A stretch of 64,000 bases of DNA from Kitasatospora sp. MAA19 (GTDB taxonomy: Bacteria; Actinomycetota; Actinomycetes; Streptomycetales; Streptomycetaceae): positions 62,001-126,000 of the forward strand of contig NZ_JARXYZ010000013.1 in assembly GCF_029894125.1 (NCBI RefSeq). The letters are read 5' to 3'. Positions 1-7,482 of the stretch are shown in pieces. Position 1 is the first letter of the stretch. The number at the start of each line of letters is the position of its first letter. The notes below the pieces were generated by a model that was not told the origin of the DNA, made no database searches, and saw only the letters and a program-made list of their open reading frames with translations. A program made the position numbers and the translations under genes.

Positions 1-288
1 CACCACTTGGCGCTCCGGGAAGCCATCCGCGCCAGGGCCCGCGGGGAAGGAGGTGCGCAGCGACTCGTGCCGTTCGACGAGGAGGCGCAGAGCGGCCAGC
101 CCGGCCGACACCGAGGTGCCGTCCGGGACGGGCCAGACGGACTCCTTGTTGATCTGCTCGGGGGCGTCACGCCGGATGCACCGGATCATGTTGTCCTGGC
201 CGAGTGTGAGCGGCCCGGAGTCGCCGCCCGGGGCCGCGTACCGGACCTCGATCCGCCGGCTGGTCTGTGTCGCGTGGTACGGGATCAC
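1..288 (-). CDS. NRPS condensation-domain protein, N-terminal part (runs off left edge)
   Basis: The reverse strand is open from a GTG at 288 to the window edge, giving 96 residues. The translation contains the opening core of an NRPS condensation domain, including a stretch reading LLVERHESLRTSF, which is the typical C1 region where the first conserved Arg/His residues sit. The catalytic HHxxxDG would lie outside the window. An in-frame TGA lies 12 codons upstream, so the GTG (or a start very near it) is forced; the Shine-Dalgarno is weak (AAAGG). It lies downstream of, and in the same direction as, the carrier protein/KAS-like genes at 451-2562, separated by a 162-bp gap that holds a dre-like operator. 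It probably condenses an amino-acyl or acyl unit of this cluster. Domain identity is fairly sure; total architecture is unknown. Confidence 0.75.
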   Translation of the reverse strand, partial: MIPYHATQTSRRIEVRYAAPGGDSGPLTLGQDNMIRCIRRDAPEQINKESVWPVPDGTSVSAGLAALRLLVERHESLRTSFPAGPGADGFPERQVV

Positions 289-361
289 GTCGTACGCGCC
301 TTTCGGCTCGCCGGGAAGGACTCAGCGGGGTGTGATCAGGACGCTATCAGCGGCCTCGCAC

Positions 362-377
362 ATTGGTCCAGACCAAA
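362..377. promoter_or_regulatory. DasR/NagR-type operator-like palindrome, copy 1
   Basis: The sequence ATTGGTCCAGACCAAA contains TGGTCCAGACCA, matching 11 of 12 bases of the GntR/HutC-type (DasR dre / NagR) operator core TGGTCTAGACCA. It lies 74 bp upstream of the reverse-strand NRPS start. A second small inverted repeat (TCCTTG-CAAT-CAAGGA, 401-416) sits just beyond it. The match is seen directly; which regulator binds is inference. Confidence 0.6.
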
Positions 378-450
378 AGAAGGCTGATAGATCGTCACTA
401 TCCTTGCAATCAAGGAGTGTTGACATGCACTGGCCCCTCGTCGACTGCCA

Positions 451-1230
451 TTACGCGAGGGTCAGCATGCTCAGCACGCCGAGCCGGCGGTCCAGCCCGG
501 CGACCAGCACGGGGCGCCCCTGCGCCTGCCATGCGGGCAGCCGCTCGGCGAGTTCCGCCCAGACCCCGGTGAACGGCTGGGCCGCCGGGCCCTCGGCGCC
601 GCCCAGCCCGGGGCCGAGCACCAGCGCCGCGTCGGGCCCGAGCTGCTCGGCCTGCATCCGCAGCACCACGTCCGGCGGCTCGGAACCCGGGATCTGATGG
701 ACCGCCATGGTGGGCCCGGGGGCTTCCTCGCAGACCAGCACCACCACGCCGTGCCGCTCCGGGAGCGCCACCTGGCCGGCCGGTTCGTAGTGCAGCGCGG
801 TCTGCTCGGCGAGCACCACGACCGCCCGACGGCAGGCCCCGGTGCGGTGGTAGTCCGCCGCGAGGCGCAGCGCGGTGAACGCCGCCGCGGAGCCCTGGTC
901 GCAGACCGCGAAGGCGAGCGGTGTGCCCGGACAGGACCGGCTGAGCGCCAGCGAGGAGGGCGCTCCGGGCCGGACGTCCGGGGTGTCGAAGGCCAGGATC
1001 AGCAGATCGACGGACTCACCGTCGACGAGCGCCTCGCGTACCAGGCCCTCGGCCAGCTCCTCGTAGGAGTGGCCGACACCCTCGCGCAGCAGGTCCTCGC
1101 GCAGCGGCAGGCCGTAGGGACGGACCAGGTCGGAGACGAACACCCGCAGGTCCGGGTCGAGCGAGGCCTCCGAGCGGCCGTCGAAGCACCTCGCGATCGC
1201 CCGGGTGATCCGCAGGCCGTGGTCGGCCAC
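451..1230 (-). CDS. Short KAS/thiolase-fold protein with candidate active-site Cys
   Basis: A 259-residue protein. The central segment (FAVCDQGSAAAFTALRLA, then a strand reading RRAVVVLAEQ) looks like the nucleophile-elbow region of a thiolase-fold ketosynthase, with Cys in the expected place. It is much shorter than the roughly 320-420 residues of FabH or FabF enzymes, and the C-terminal half that supplies the catalytic His/Asn or His/His is not evident. It starts with GTG 4 bp after the stop of the upstream carrier-protein gene, with GAGGAC as ribosome binding site inside that gene, so it is translationally linked to it. It could be an acyl carrier/transferase partner of the adjacent KASIII rather than an elongating enzyme (inference). 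Family call is tentative. Confidence 0.55.
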   Translation of the reverse strand: MADHGLRITRAIARCFDGRSEASLDPDLRVFVSDLVRPYGLPLREDLLREGVGHSYEELAEGLVREALVDGESVDLLILAFDTPDVRPGAPSSLALSRSCPGTPLAFAVCDQGSAAAFTALRLAADYHRTGACRRAVVVLAEQTALHYEPAGQVALPERHGVVVLVCEEAPGPTMAVHQIPGSEPPDVVLRMQAEQLGPDAALVLGPGLGGAEGPAAQPFTGVWAELAERLPAWQAQGRPVLVAGLDRRLGVLSMLTLA

Positions 1231-1234
1231 CCGG

Positions 1235-1525
1235 TCAGTCCTCGGGGATGACGTGCCCGGCGACGTAGTCGGCCAGGTTGGCGACCGAGCGCAGGTCGTC
1301 CTCGGTGATCTGCTCGACGTCCACCTGGAGGTCGAGCGACTCCTCCAGCTCCAGGATGAGTTCGATGGTGCCGGCGGAGGTGAGGCCGAGGTCGTCGAAG
1401 AGGCAGGCGTTCTCCGGGATCTCGGGCAGTTCGCGCTTGAGGACGCGGGGCAGCAGCTCGCCGATGCCGTGGCGGATCCGCTCGCGCAGCTCGGGGTCAG
1501 TGGTCTGGACCACAGGTTCTGACAT
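1235..1525 (-). CDS. Acyl carrier protein
   Basis: A 96-residue phosphopantetheine-attachment protein. The motif DDLGLTSAGTIELILELEE carries the serine expected to be modified (GLTS in place of the common GLDS), followed by the usual acidic helix II. Gene order on the reverse strand is KASIII, this carrier, KAS-like protein, then the NRPS start. It probably holds the acyl chain handled by these two ketosynthase-fold neighbours. Substrate is unknown. Confidence 0.85.
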   Translation of the reverse strand: MSEPVVQTTDPELRERIRHGIGELLPRVLKRELPEIPENACLFDDLGLTSAGTIELILELEESLDLQVDVEQITEDDLRSVANLADYVAGHVIPED

Positions 1526-1629
1526 GGGTGTCCCGTCCCGTCGTACGTGGGAGAGTGTTCTGGCGTGAAGGTGGTCTGGCGTGAAAGTGGTCCGGCCTGG
1601 GAGTGGCCGACGAGGCTACCGGCGGGCCG

Positions 1630-2562
1630 TCAGCACCGGACCGACATCGCGGAGAAGGTGGCTCCGACACCGGCGGCGGCGATCAGGTAGTGGTCGCCGC
1701 GGCGGAGCAGCCCCCGCGTGGTGGCGGTGTGAAGATTGATGAGGCTGTCTGCAGCGAAACTGTGCCCGACCGACAGCACGTTGTCCAGCACCACCTTGTC
1801 GAGCGGATAGCCGATCCGGCGCGCTATCATCCGCCACGACGCCTGGTTGACGTTGTGCGGAAGCACCGCGGCCAGGTCGGAGAGGTCCAGACCGGCCTCC
1901 GCCAGGGCGGCCTCGATCGCCTCCACCATCACGTTCGGGTACTCGCGCTGGTAGCGGGCCAGCAGGTCCGCGTCCTCGGCCAGCCGGCCGTCGAACTCCG
2001 GGCGCTGACGCACCGCGAAGGAGAGCACCCGGTGGCGCTCGCCGTCGGCGCGCACCAGGCAGGCGGCCGCGCCCTCGGCGAAGATCCCGGTCTCGGGCAC
2101 CACCTGGGCGTCCTTGGTGAAGGTCTTCTCGCCCGCCAGGACGAGCGCCAGCGCCTCCGGGTCGGGGTCGGCGGCGAGCAGCCGGCCGGCCAGGTCGATG
2201 GCCAGCAGGCCCACCGCGCACGCGTGGTGGGTCACCGTGAAGGCGTTGGCGTGCGCGAGTCCGCGCCCGGCCAGCAGGTCGTGCAGCGGGTTGAGCGGGT
2301 AGGGCACCGCCACCGGCATGCTGCGCGCGTGGATCACGTAACGGACGTGCCGCTCGCGTCCGCGCAGCTCGGGCAGGTTGTCGAGGGCGGCTTCCAGCAG
2401 GTCGGGCAGCGTCCCGGTCGGATCCAGACGCAGCTGGTCCAGGCCGTGGAAGCGGCGGAAGAGACGAAGTTGACGTGGGGTCAGGCCGATCCGCTCACCA
2501 ACCGCCTCGATGGGCACGGCGTGCGGGGGGAGGTGAACGGCCACTGCCTCCAGTGCTGTCAC
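1630..2562 (-). CDS. KASIII (FabH-like) ketoacyl-ACP synthase homologue
   Basis: About 310 residues of FabH fold. The nucleophile Cys is seen in THHACAVGLLAIDLA (about residue 115) and the first catalytic His in LPHNVNQASW. The third position, normally Asn in a GNTSAAS loop, reads VGHSFAADS, so His (or another residue) replaces Asn. This kind of replacement occurs among KASIII-like acyltransferases and suggests acyl transfer or an unusual priming condensation rather than fatty-acid initiation. I chose the GTG at 2562 because homologues begin close to this point; a TTG at 2598 in the same frame would add 12 residues. It is transcribed divergently from the carrier-like gene at 2705 and leads the reverse-strand operon. 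Confidence 0.8.
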   Translation of the reverse strand: MTALEAVAVHLPPHAVPIEAVGERIGLTPRQLRLFRRFHGLDQLRLDPTGTLPDLLEAALDNLPELRGRERHVRYVIHARSMPVAVPYPLNPLHDLLAGRGLAHANAFTVTHHACAVGLLAIDLAGRLLAADPDPEALALVLAGEKTFTKDAQVVPETGIFAEGAAACLVRADGERHRVLSFAVRQRPEFDGRLAEDADLLARYQREYPNVMVEAIEAALAEAGLDLSDLAAVLPHNVNQASWRMIARRIGYPLDKVVLDNVLSVGHSFAADSLINLHTATTRGLLRRGDHYLIAAAGVGATFSAMSVRC

Positions 2563-2627
2563 GCGGGCTAGTATTCCGACGCCCGCCTGGTCGCACAAGT
2601 GATCTCGGGCCCCTCTCCGTCGCGATC

Positions 2628-2664
2628 GCCTCCGAGGCCGACGAATCCGCCTCCGGGGCCGACG
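2628..2664. repeat. Direct repeat in a divergent promoter region
   Basis: GCCTCCGAGGCCGACG (2628-2643) is repeated as GCCTCCGGGGCCGACG (2649-2664) with one mismatch and exactly 21 bp between starts, two turns of the helix. It lies between the divergent KASIII and carrier-like genes, so it is a candidate operator. Chance is possible at this base composition. Confidence 0.35.
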
Positions 2665-2704
2665 CGTTCACCCCCGTGCCGTCGAGCAGGTGGGAGACCT
2701 TCTG

Positions 2705-3004
2705 ATGTCCGACCGTGAACCGCCCCACCCCGTCGCGCCGTTGCACCCCGAGCTGGTCGCGCTGATCGCCGAGGCCGCCGGGGCGCCGCCCGGCTGGGCC
2801 GAACTGCTGACCCCGGACGCCCGGCTGGACGGCGACCTGCTGCTCGACGAGTGCGAACTGGCCGCGCTCGCCGAGCACCTGCGCGTCCGCTTCGGCCCGA
2901 CGGCCGACCTGGCCGGGCTGCGCACCGGGCTGGACCTGGCCGCGCTGGAGTCGCTGACCGTCGCCGACCTGCAGGAACTGCTCCCCGAGGAGGATGCGCG
3001 ATGA
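2705..3004 (+). CDS. Carrier-protein-like protein lacking the phosphopantetheine serine
   Basis: A 99-residue protein with the four-helix ACP pattern. Around the attachment site it reads GDLLLDECELAALAEHLR where an active carrier has GLDSLEL, so the serine is replaced by glutamate. It therefore should not carry phosphopantetheine. The ATG at 2705 follows GGGAGA by 7 bases; an upstream in-frame GTG at 2690 has no such site. Its stop overlaps the glycosyltransferase start (ATGA at 3001), which suggests that the two proteins are made in fixed ratio. A docking or scaffold role for the glycosyltransferase is inference. Confidence 0.65.
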   Translation: MSDREPPHPVAPLHPELVALIAEAAGAPPGWAELLTPDARLDGDLLLDECELAALAEHLRVRFGPTADLAGLRTGLDLAALESLTVADLQELLPEEDAR

Positions 3005-4203
3005 CCCGTTTCCTGTTGGTGATGCCGCCGTTGACCGGCCACGTCAACCCCGCGGCGGGCATCGCCGCCGAGCTGACCGCGCGCGGACACGAGGTCGCCT
3101 GGACCGGAACCGAGTCGGTGCTGCGCCCGCTGCTCGGCCCCGAGGCCCGCGTCCTCGGCACCGGCACCCGGGCGTTCCGGGCGCAGGGCGGGCACGGGCT
3201 CGCCGCGCTGCGCTCGCTCTGGGAGGGCTTCATCGTCCCGTACGCGCGGTTCACCGCGAAGCCGCTGGACGCGGTCGTGCGGGAGTTCCGGCCGGACGTC
3301 CTGCTGGTCGACCAGCACACCCCGGCGGGCGCGCTGGTCGCCCACCGGCACGGCCTGCCGTGGGCGAGCTTCGCCCCCGGGGCGATGGAACTGGGCCGCC
3401 CGTACCGGGCGTTGCCGCAGGTGGAGGCCTGGATGACGGGGCTGCTGCGCGGGCTGTGGGAGCGCGCCAAGCTGCCCGGGCAGGAGTACCTGGACCCGCG
3501 CTTCTCCCCCGCCCTGGTGCTGGCGACCACCGGGCCCGCGCTGACCGGCGACGCCTCGCCGCCCCCGCAGTACGCGCTGGTCGGCCCGGTGCTGCCGGCC
3601 ACCCGACCGGCCGATCCGCACTTCCCGTGGGACCGGCTGCTGCCGGGGCGCCGGCGGGTCCTGGTCACCATGGGCACGCTCGCCGGCGAGCTGGGCGCGG
3701 ACTTCCACGCCCGGGCCGCCCGGGCGCTGGAGCTGTGCGGGGACGACGTCCAGCCGGTGTTCGCCGCCCCGCGCGAGCTGCTGCCCGAACTGCCGCCGCA
3801 GGCCGTCGCGGTGGACCGGGCGCCGGTGCTGGAGCTGATGGCGCGCGGCGCGCTGGACGCGGTGCTGTGCCACGGCGGGATGAACACCGTGGGCGAGGCG
3901 CTGACGCACGGCCTGCCGCTGGTGACCGCGCCGATCCGGCACGATCAGCCGTTCGTCGCGGCGCAGGTGGCGACGGCCGGGGCGGGGCTGCGGGTGCCGT
4001 TCGCCCGGGTCACGCCGGAGCGGCTGGCCCAGGCCCTGCGGACCGTCCTGGACACAACCGGGTACCGGCGCACCGCGGTCCGGGTCGGCGAGGCACTGCG
4101 CGCGGGCGGCGGGGCGGCGACCGCGGCGGACCGGCTGGAGGAGCTGGCCGCGGGCCGCCCGGACGCCCTGACGGCGGGCCGTCGAGCAGCCCCCCCCCTT
4201 TAG
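3001..4203 (+). CDS. GT1-family (MGT/UGT-like) glycosyltransferase
   Basis: A 400-residue GT-B fold enzyme of the family that glycosylates macrolides, aglycones and lipids with NDP-sugars. The N-terminus (TRFLLVMPPLTGHVNPAAG) is the standard acceptor-domain start, and CHGGMNTVGEALTHGLPLV near residue 290 is the nucleotide-sugar binding signature. It overlaps the carrier-like gene upstream by four bases. The sugar and acceptor cannot be read from sequence. It indicates that a glycosylated product or intermediate is made. Confidence 0.88.
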   Translation: MTRFLLVMPPLTGHVNPAAGIAAELTARGHEVAWTGTESVLRPLLGPEARVLGTGTRAFRAQGGHGLAALRSLWEGFIVPYARFTAKPLDAVVREFRPDVLLVDQHTPAGALVAHRHGLPWASFAPGAMELGRPYRALPQVEAWMTGLLRGLWERAKLPGQEYLDPRFSPALVLATTGPALTGDASPPPQYALVGPVLPATRPADPHFPWDRLLPGRRRVLVTMGTLAGELGADFHARAARALELCGDDVQPVFAAPRELLPELPPQAVAVDRAPVLELMARGALDAVLCHGGMNTVGEALTHGLPLVTAPIRHDQPFVAAQVATAGAGLRVPFARVTPERLAQALRTVLDTTGYRRTAVRVGEALRAGGGAATAADRLEELAAGRPDALTAGRRAAPPL

Positions 4204-4225
4204 CAGACCGGAAGATCACACGTCC

Positions 4226-4241
4226 ATTGGTCTAGGCCATT
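4226..4241. promoter_or_regulatory. DasR/NagR-type operator-like palindrome, copy 2
   Basis: ATTGGTCTAGGCCATT contains TGGTCTAGGCCA, 11 of 12 bases of TGGTCTAGACCA. It lies 22 bp after the glycosyltransferase stop and about 110 bp before the exporter ATPase start, in the only gap of the forward 2705-6113 gene group. Confidence 0.6.
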
Positions 4242-4351
4242 GTTTCCGGGCCGGGGTTCACCCTAGGGTGGCGCGCAGCACCGCCTTCGCAGGTGCCGAG
4301 CACCGCCTTCCCCGGGTGCCGTGGCAGCCCATCCCCGCACGGGAGTTTCGG

Positions 4352-5326
4352 TTGATCGAGACCACGGGACTGCGCAAGTCCTATCGCAAGAAGACCTCCC
4401 GCAAGAGCGGCGAGAGCCCCACCGTCGACGCCGTCCGCGGCATCGACCTGTCCGTCTCCGCAGGAGAGATCTACGGCTTCCTCGGGCCCAACGGCGCCGG
4501 GAAGACCACCACCCTGCGCATGCTGGCCACCCTGATCCGCCCGGACGGCGGGCGGGCCGGCATCGCCGGGGCCGACCTCTTCACCGACCCGGCCGGCGTG
4601 CGCCGCCGGATCGGCTACGTCGCCCAGGGCGGCGGCACCACCGACACCGTCAGCGCACGCGAGGAGCTGGTCCTCCAGGCCCGGATGTACGGCGCCGCCA
4701 AGGCGCGGGCCGTCCAGGCCGCCGAGGGCGCGCTCAAGGCCTTCGACCTGGCCGACTTCGGCGACCGTCCGTGCGCCACGTACTCCGGCGGCCAGCGCCG
4801 CCGGGTGGACATCGCGCTCGGCGTCATCCACGAGCCACGGGTGCTGTTCCTGGACGAGCCCACGGTCGGGCTGGACCCGGCCAGCCGGGCGTACGTGTGG
4901 GAGGAGATCCGCCGGCTGCGCACCGAGGGCATGACCGTCGTCGTCACCACGCACTACCTCGACGAGGCCGACGCCCTCTGCGACCGGGTGGCGATCGTCG
5001 ACCACGGCCAGGTGGTGGCCGAGGGCACGCCCGAGGCGCTCAAACGCGAGATCTCCGGCGACGTCGTGCTGGTCGGACTGGAGCCCGGCGAGGGCGTCGC
5101 GAAGCGGGCGGCCGAGGTACTGCGCCCGCAGCCGTACCTGCACCGGCTGGAGGTGCAGGGCGAGGACGGACTGCGGCTCTACCTGGAGGACGGTGCGGCG
5201 GCCATCCCGCAGCTGCTGCGCGCCCTGGACGGGGCCGGCGTGACACCCGGCACCGTCCGGCTCCAACGGCCCAGCCTGGACGACGTGTTCCTGGCCCGCA
5301 CCGGCCGCTCGCTCCAGCAGTCCTGA
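4352..5326 (+). CDS. DrrA-like ABC transporter ATP-binding protein
   Basis: A 324-residue ATPase of the daunorubicin-resistance (DrrA) type. Walker A reads GPNGAGKTTT, the signature YSGGQRRRVDIA, Walker B RVLFLDEPTVGLDP and the H-loop TTHYLDEA. The TTG at 4352 is chosen because GGGAG lies six bases upstream and the protein then starts at the conserved N-terminus; a longer in-frame reading from 4268 has no ribosome binding site. The permease gene follows after 22 bp. Together they probably export the cluster product. Confidence 0.92.
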   Translation: MIETTGLRKSYRKKTSRKSGESPTVDAVRGIDLSVSAGEIYGFLGPNGAGKTTTLRMLATLIRPDGGRAGIAGADLFTDPAGVRRRIGYVAQGGGTTDTVSAREELVLQARMYGAAKARAVQAAEGALKAFDLADFGDRPCATYSGGQRRRVDIALGVIHEPRVLFLDEPTVGLDPASRAYVWEEIRRLRTEGMTVVVTTHYLDEADALCDRVAIVDHGQVVAEGTPEALKREISGDVVLVGLEPGEGVAKRAAEVLRPQPYLHRLEVQGEDGLRLYLEDGAAAIPQLLRALDGAGVTPGTVRLQRPSLDDVFLARTGRSLQQS

Positions 5327-5348
5327 CCCGCCCACTCCTGGGGAGACC

Positions 5349-6113
5349 ATGAAGCTCGCCCGCGACACCTGGCTGGTCTTCCAGCGCCAGGTGCTGCTGA
5401 TGATCCGCACCCCGATCTGGATCGCCGTCGGGATCATCCAGCCCGTGTTCTACCTGCTGCTGTTCGCCCCGCTGTTGAAGAAGGTGCTCGCACCCGACGG
5501 CGCCGGCAGCTACGCCGACGCCTACCAGGTGTACGTGCCGGGCCTGTTGGCGGTGCTGTGCATCTTCGGCGGGCTGTTCACCGGTTTCAGCCTGCTCGGC
5601 GAACTGAAGGCCGGCATCATCGAGCGCTCCCGGGTGACCCCGGTGAGCCGGCTGGCGCTGCTGCTCGGGCGCGCGCTGCGGGAGATGGTGGCGCTGCTGG
5701 TGCAGGCCGTCCTGATCACCCTGATCGCGCTGCCGTTCGGTCTGCGGGTGAGCCCGCTGAACCTGCTGCTCGCCTACCTGCTGCTCGGGCTGCTGGCGCT
5801 GATGACCTCGGCGATCTCCTTCGGCATCGCGCTGATGGTGCCGACCGACGCGGCGATGGCCCCGGTGGTGAACACCATCGCGCAGCCGATCGCGCTGCTG
5901 TCGGGGGTGCTGCTGCCGCTCACCCTGGCGCCGCACTGGCTGCAGCAGACCGCCAGGTGGAACCCCTTCTACTGGGCGGTGGAGGGCATGCGCGCGCTGT
6001 TCTCCGGCCATGTCGGGGACAGCTCGGTCTGGCAGGGCCTGCTGGTCGTCGTGGTGATGACGGTCCTGTCGGTGTACTGGTCCGCCCGGCTGTTCTCCAC
6101 CCGGGTGCGCTGA
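5349..6113 (+). CDS. DrrB-like ABC-2 transporter permease
   Basis: A 254-residue membrane protein with six predicted hydrophobic segments and the ABC-2 type export layout; the segment after residue 70 (ELKAGIIERSRVTPVSRLALLLGRAL) is the usual DrrB cytoplasmic loop. GGGGAG precedes the ATG. It partners the ATPase directly upstream. Its gene ends before a strong shared terminator. Confidence 0.92.
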   Translation: MKLARDTWLVFQRQVLLMIRTPIWIAVGIIQPVFYLLLFAPLLKKVLAPDGAGSYADAYQVYVPGLLAVLCIFGGLFTGFSLLGELKAGIIERSRVTPVSRLALLLGRALREMVALLVQAVLITLIALPFGLRVSPLNLLLAYLLLGLLALMTSAISFGIALMVPTDAAMAPVVNTIAQPIALLSGVLLPLTLAPHWLQQTARWNPFYWAVEGMRALFSGHVGDSSVWQGLLVVVVMTVLSVYWSARLFSTRVR

Positions 6114-6122
6114 GGCACCACG

Positions 6123-6174
6123 GGCGCGGAGCGGAGGGGCCCGGCTCGTGAGCCGGGCCCCTCCGCTCCGCGCC
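6123..6174. terminator. Bidirectional intrinsic terminator
   Basis: A perfect 25-bp inverted repeat (6123-6147 and 6150-6174) with a two-base centre lies between the convergent permease and aminotransferase genes. It has no T-run, as is common in actinomycetes. Confidence 0.85.
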
Positions 6175-6183
6175 GTGCGCCGC

Positions 6184-7482
6184 TCAGGCGGTGATGAAGG
6201 CCGCCAACTTGGCCACCCCGTCGACGATCTGAGCCTGGGTCAGAGAGCTGATCGAGAGCCGGAGCCGGTGCTCGCCGCCGCCCGCCGGGTAGAACGGCGC
6301 CATCGGCGTCCACAGCACCCCGTACCCGCGGGCGCAGCGCTCCATCGCCGCGTCGTCGGCGGCGAACGGGACGGTCAGCACCGCGAAGAAGCCGCCCTCG
6401 GGCCGGTTCCAGGACACCCCCAGACGGCGCCGCTCGGAGGCCGGGAAGTGCCGGTCCAACTCGCGCAGCAGGGTGTCCAGGCCGGCCGCGTAGTGGGTCG
6501 TAGCAGGCGCGTTGGCCTCCCGCAGCCGGCAGTCGTGGCGCAGCAGCATGCCGCCGATGACGGCCTGGCTGAGCGCGGGCGTGTTGACCGTCGTCATGCT
6601 CTTCAGCTTGGCCAGTTCGTCCGCCAGCAGGGTGCGCCGCCCGCCGGGGGCGGCCACCTCCTGGTCGGCCACGACGTAGCCGAGGCGGGCGCCGGGGAGG
6701 CAGGTCTTGGCGAAGGAGCCCAGGTAGACCACCTGGCGGCGGCGGTCCAGCGCCTTGAGCGTCGGCCGCTCCCCCGGGTCGCGGGCGAAGAAGCCGTACG
6801 GGTTGTCCTCGATGACGAGCAGGCCCTCCGCGGCGGCCGCGTCCAGCAGCCGGCTGCGGGCGGCGACGGGCATGCTGGTGCCCGAGGGGTTGGCGAAGTC
6901 CGGGACGGCGTAGAGGGCGCGCGGGCGGCGGCCCTCGGCCCGGACGGCCCGGGCGGCGGCGCGGACGGCCTCCGGGTCGGGGCCGCCTCCCGGGCCCTCG
7001 GGGACCGGGAGGGTGGTCAGGTCGAGCAGCCGGGCGGCGCCGGTGACGCCGACGTAGCAGGGCGAGCTGACCAGCAGGACGTCGTCCGGGCCGGCGCACA
7101 GCGCGCGCAGGGTGAGCAGCATGCCCTCCTGGGCACCGACGGTGAGCACCAGGGCCTCGGGGGCCACGGCCAGGCCCTCGTCGTTGGCGAGGGTGCGGGC
7201 GACCAGGTCGGCGATGATCCCCTTGGTGGGGCCGTACTGGAACAGCGCGGTGCGTACGGCGTCCCGGTCGTGGCCGCGCGCCGCCAGGTGGGCGAGGTAG
7301 GTGTCCAGGTAGCCGGGGACGTCCTCGGGGTCGAAGAAGCCCTCGTAGGGGCGGCCGGGGGCGAAGGAGACCGCGTCGGGGTAGCGGGTGGTGACCTCGT
7401 TGAGGAAGGTCATCGCGTCCAGCAGCGGGTCGGCCAGGCTCGCGTGCAGATCGGCCAGGGGCAGGGGTTCGGGCGCGCTCAC
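6184..7482 (-). CDS. hpgT: 4-hydroxyphenylglycine aminotransferase (HpgT-like)
   Basis: A 432-residue fold-type I PLP aminotransferase. The N-terminal stretch reading FLNEVTTRYPDAVSFAPGRP matches the start typical of HpgT/DpgT transaminases, and the PLP lysine lies in GSFAKTCLPGARLGY. HpgT converts 4-hydroxybenzoylformate to 4-hydroxyphenylglycine (or the 3,5-dihydroxy analogue). It starts with GTG overlapping the esterase stop by four bases and belongs to a reverse operon headed by hmo, which supplies its expected keto acid. With hmaS in the divergent operon this completes the pathway. Use of the product by the NRPS start at the left edge is a reasonable inference. Confidence 0.85.
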   Translation of the reverse strand: MSAPEPLPLADLHASLADPLLDAMTFLNEVTTRYPDAVSFAPGRPYEGFFDPEDVPGYLDTYLAHLAARGHDRDAVRTALFQYGPTKGIIADLVARTLANDEGLAVAPEALVLTVGAQEGMLLTLRALCAGPDDVLLVSSPCYVGVTGAARLLDLTTLPVPEGPGGGPDPEAVRAAARAVRAEGRRPRALYAVPDFANPSGTSMPVAARSRLLDAAAAEGLLVIEDNPYGFFARDPGERPTLKALDRRRQVVYLGSFAKTCLPGARLGYVVADQEVAAPGGRRTLLADELAKLKSMTTVNTPALSQAVIGGMLLRHDCRLREANAPATTHYAAGLDTLLRELDRHFPASERRRLGVSWNRPEGGFFAVLTVPFAADDAAMERCARGYGVLWTPMAPFYPAGGGEHRLRLSISSLTQAQIVDGVAKLAAFITA

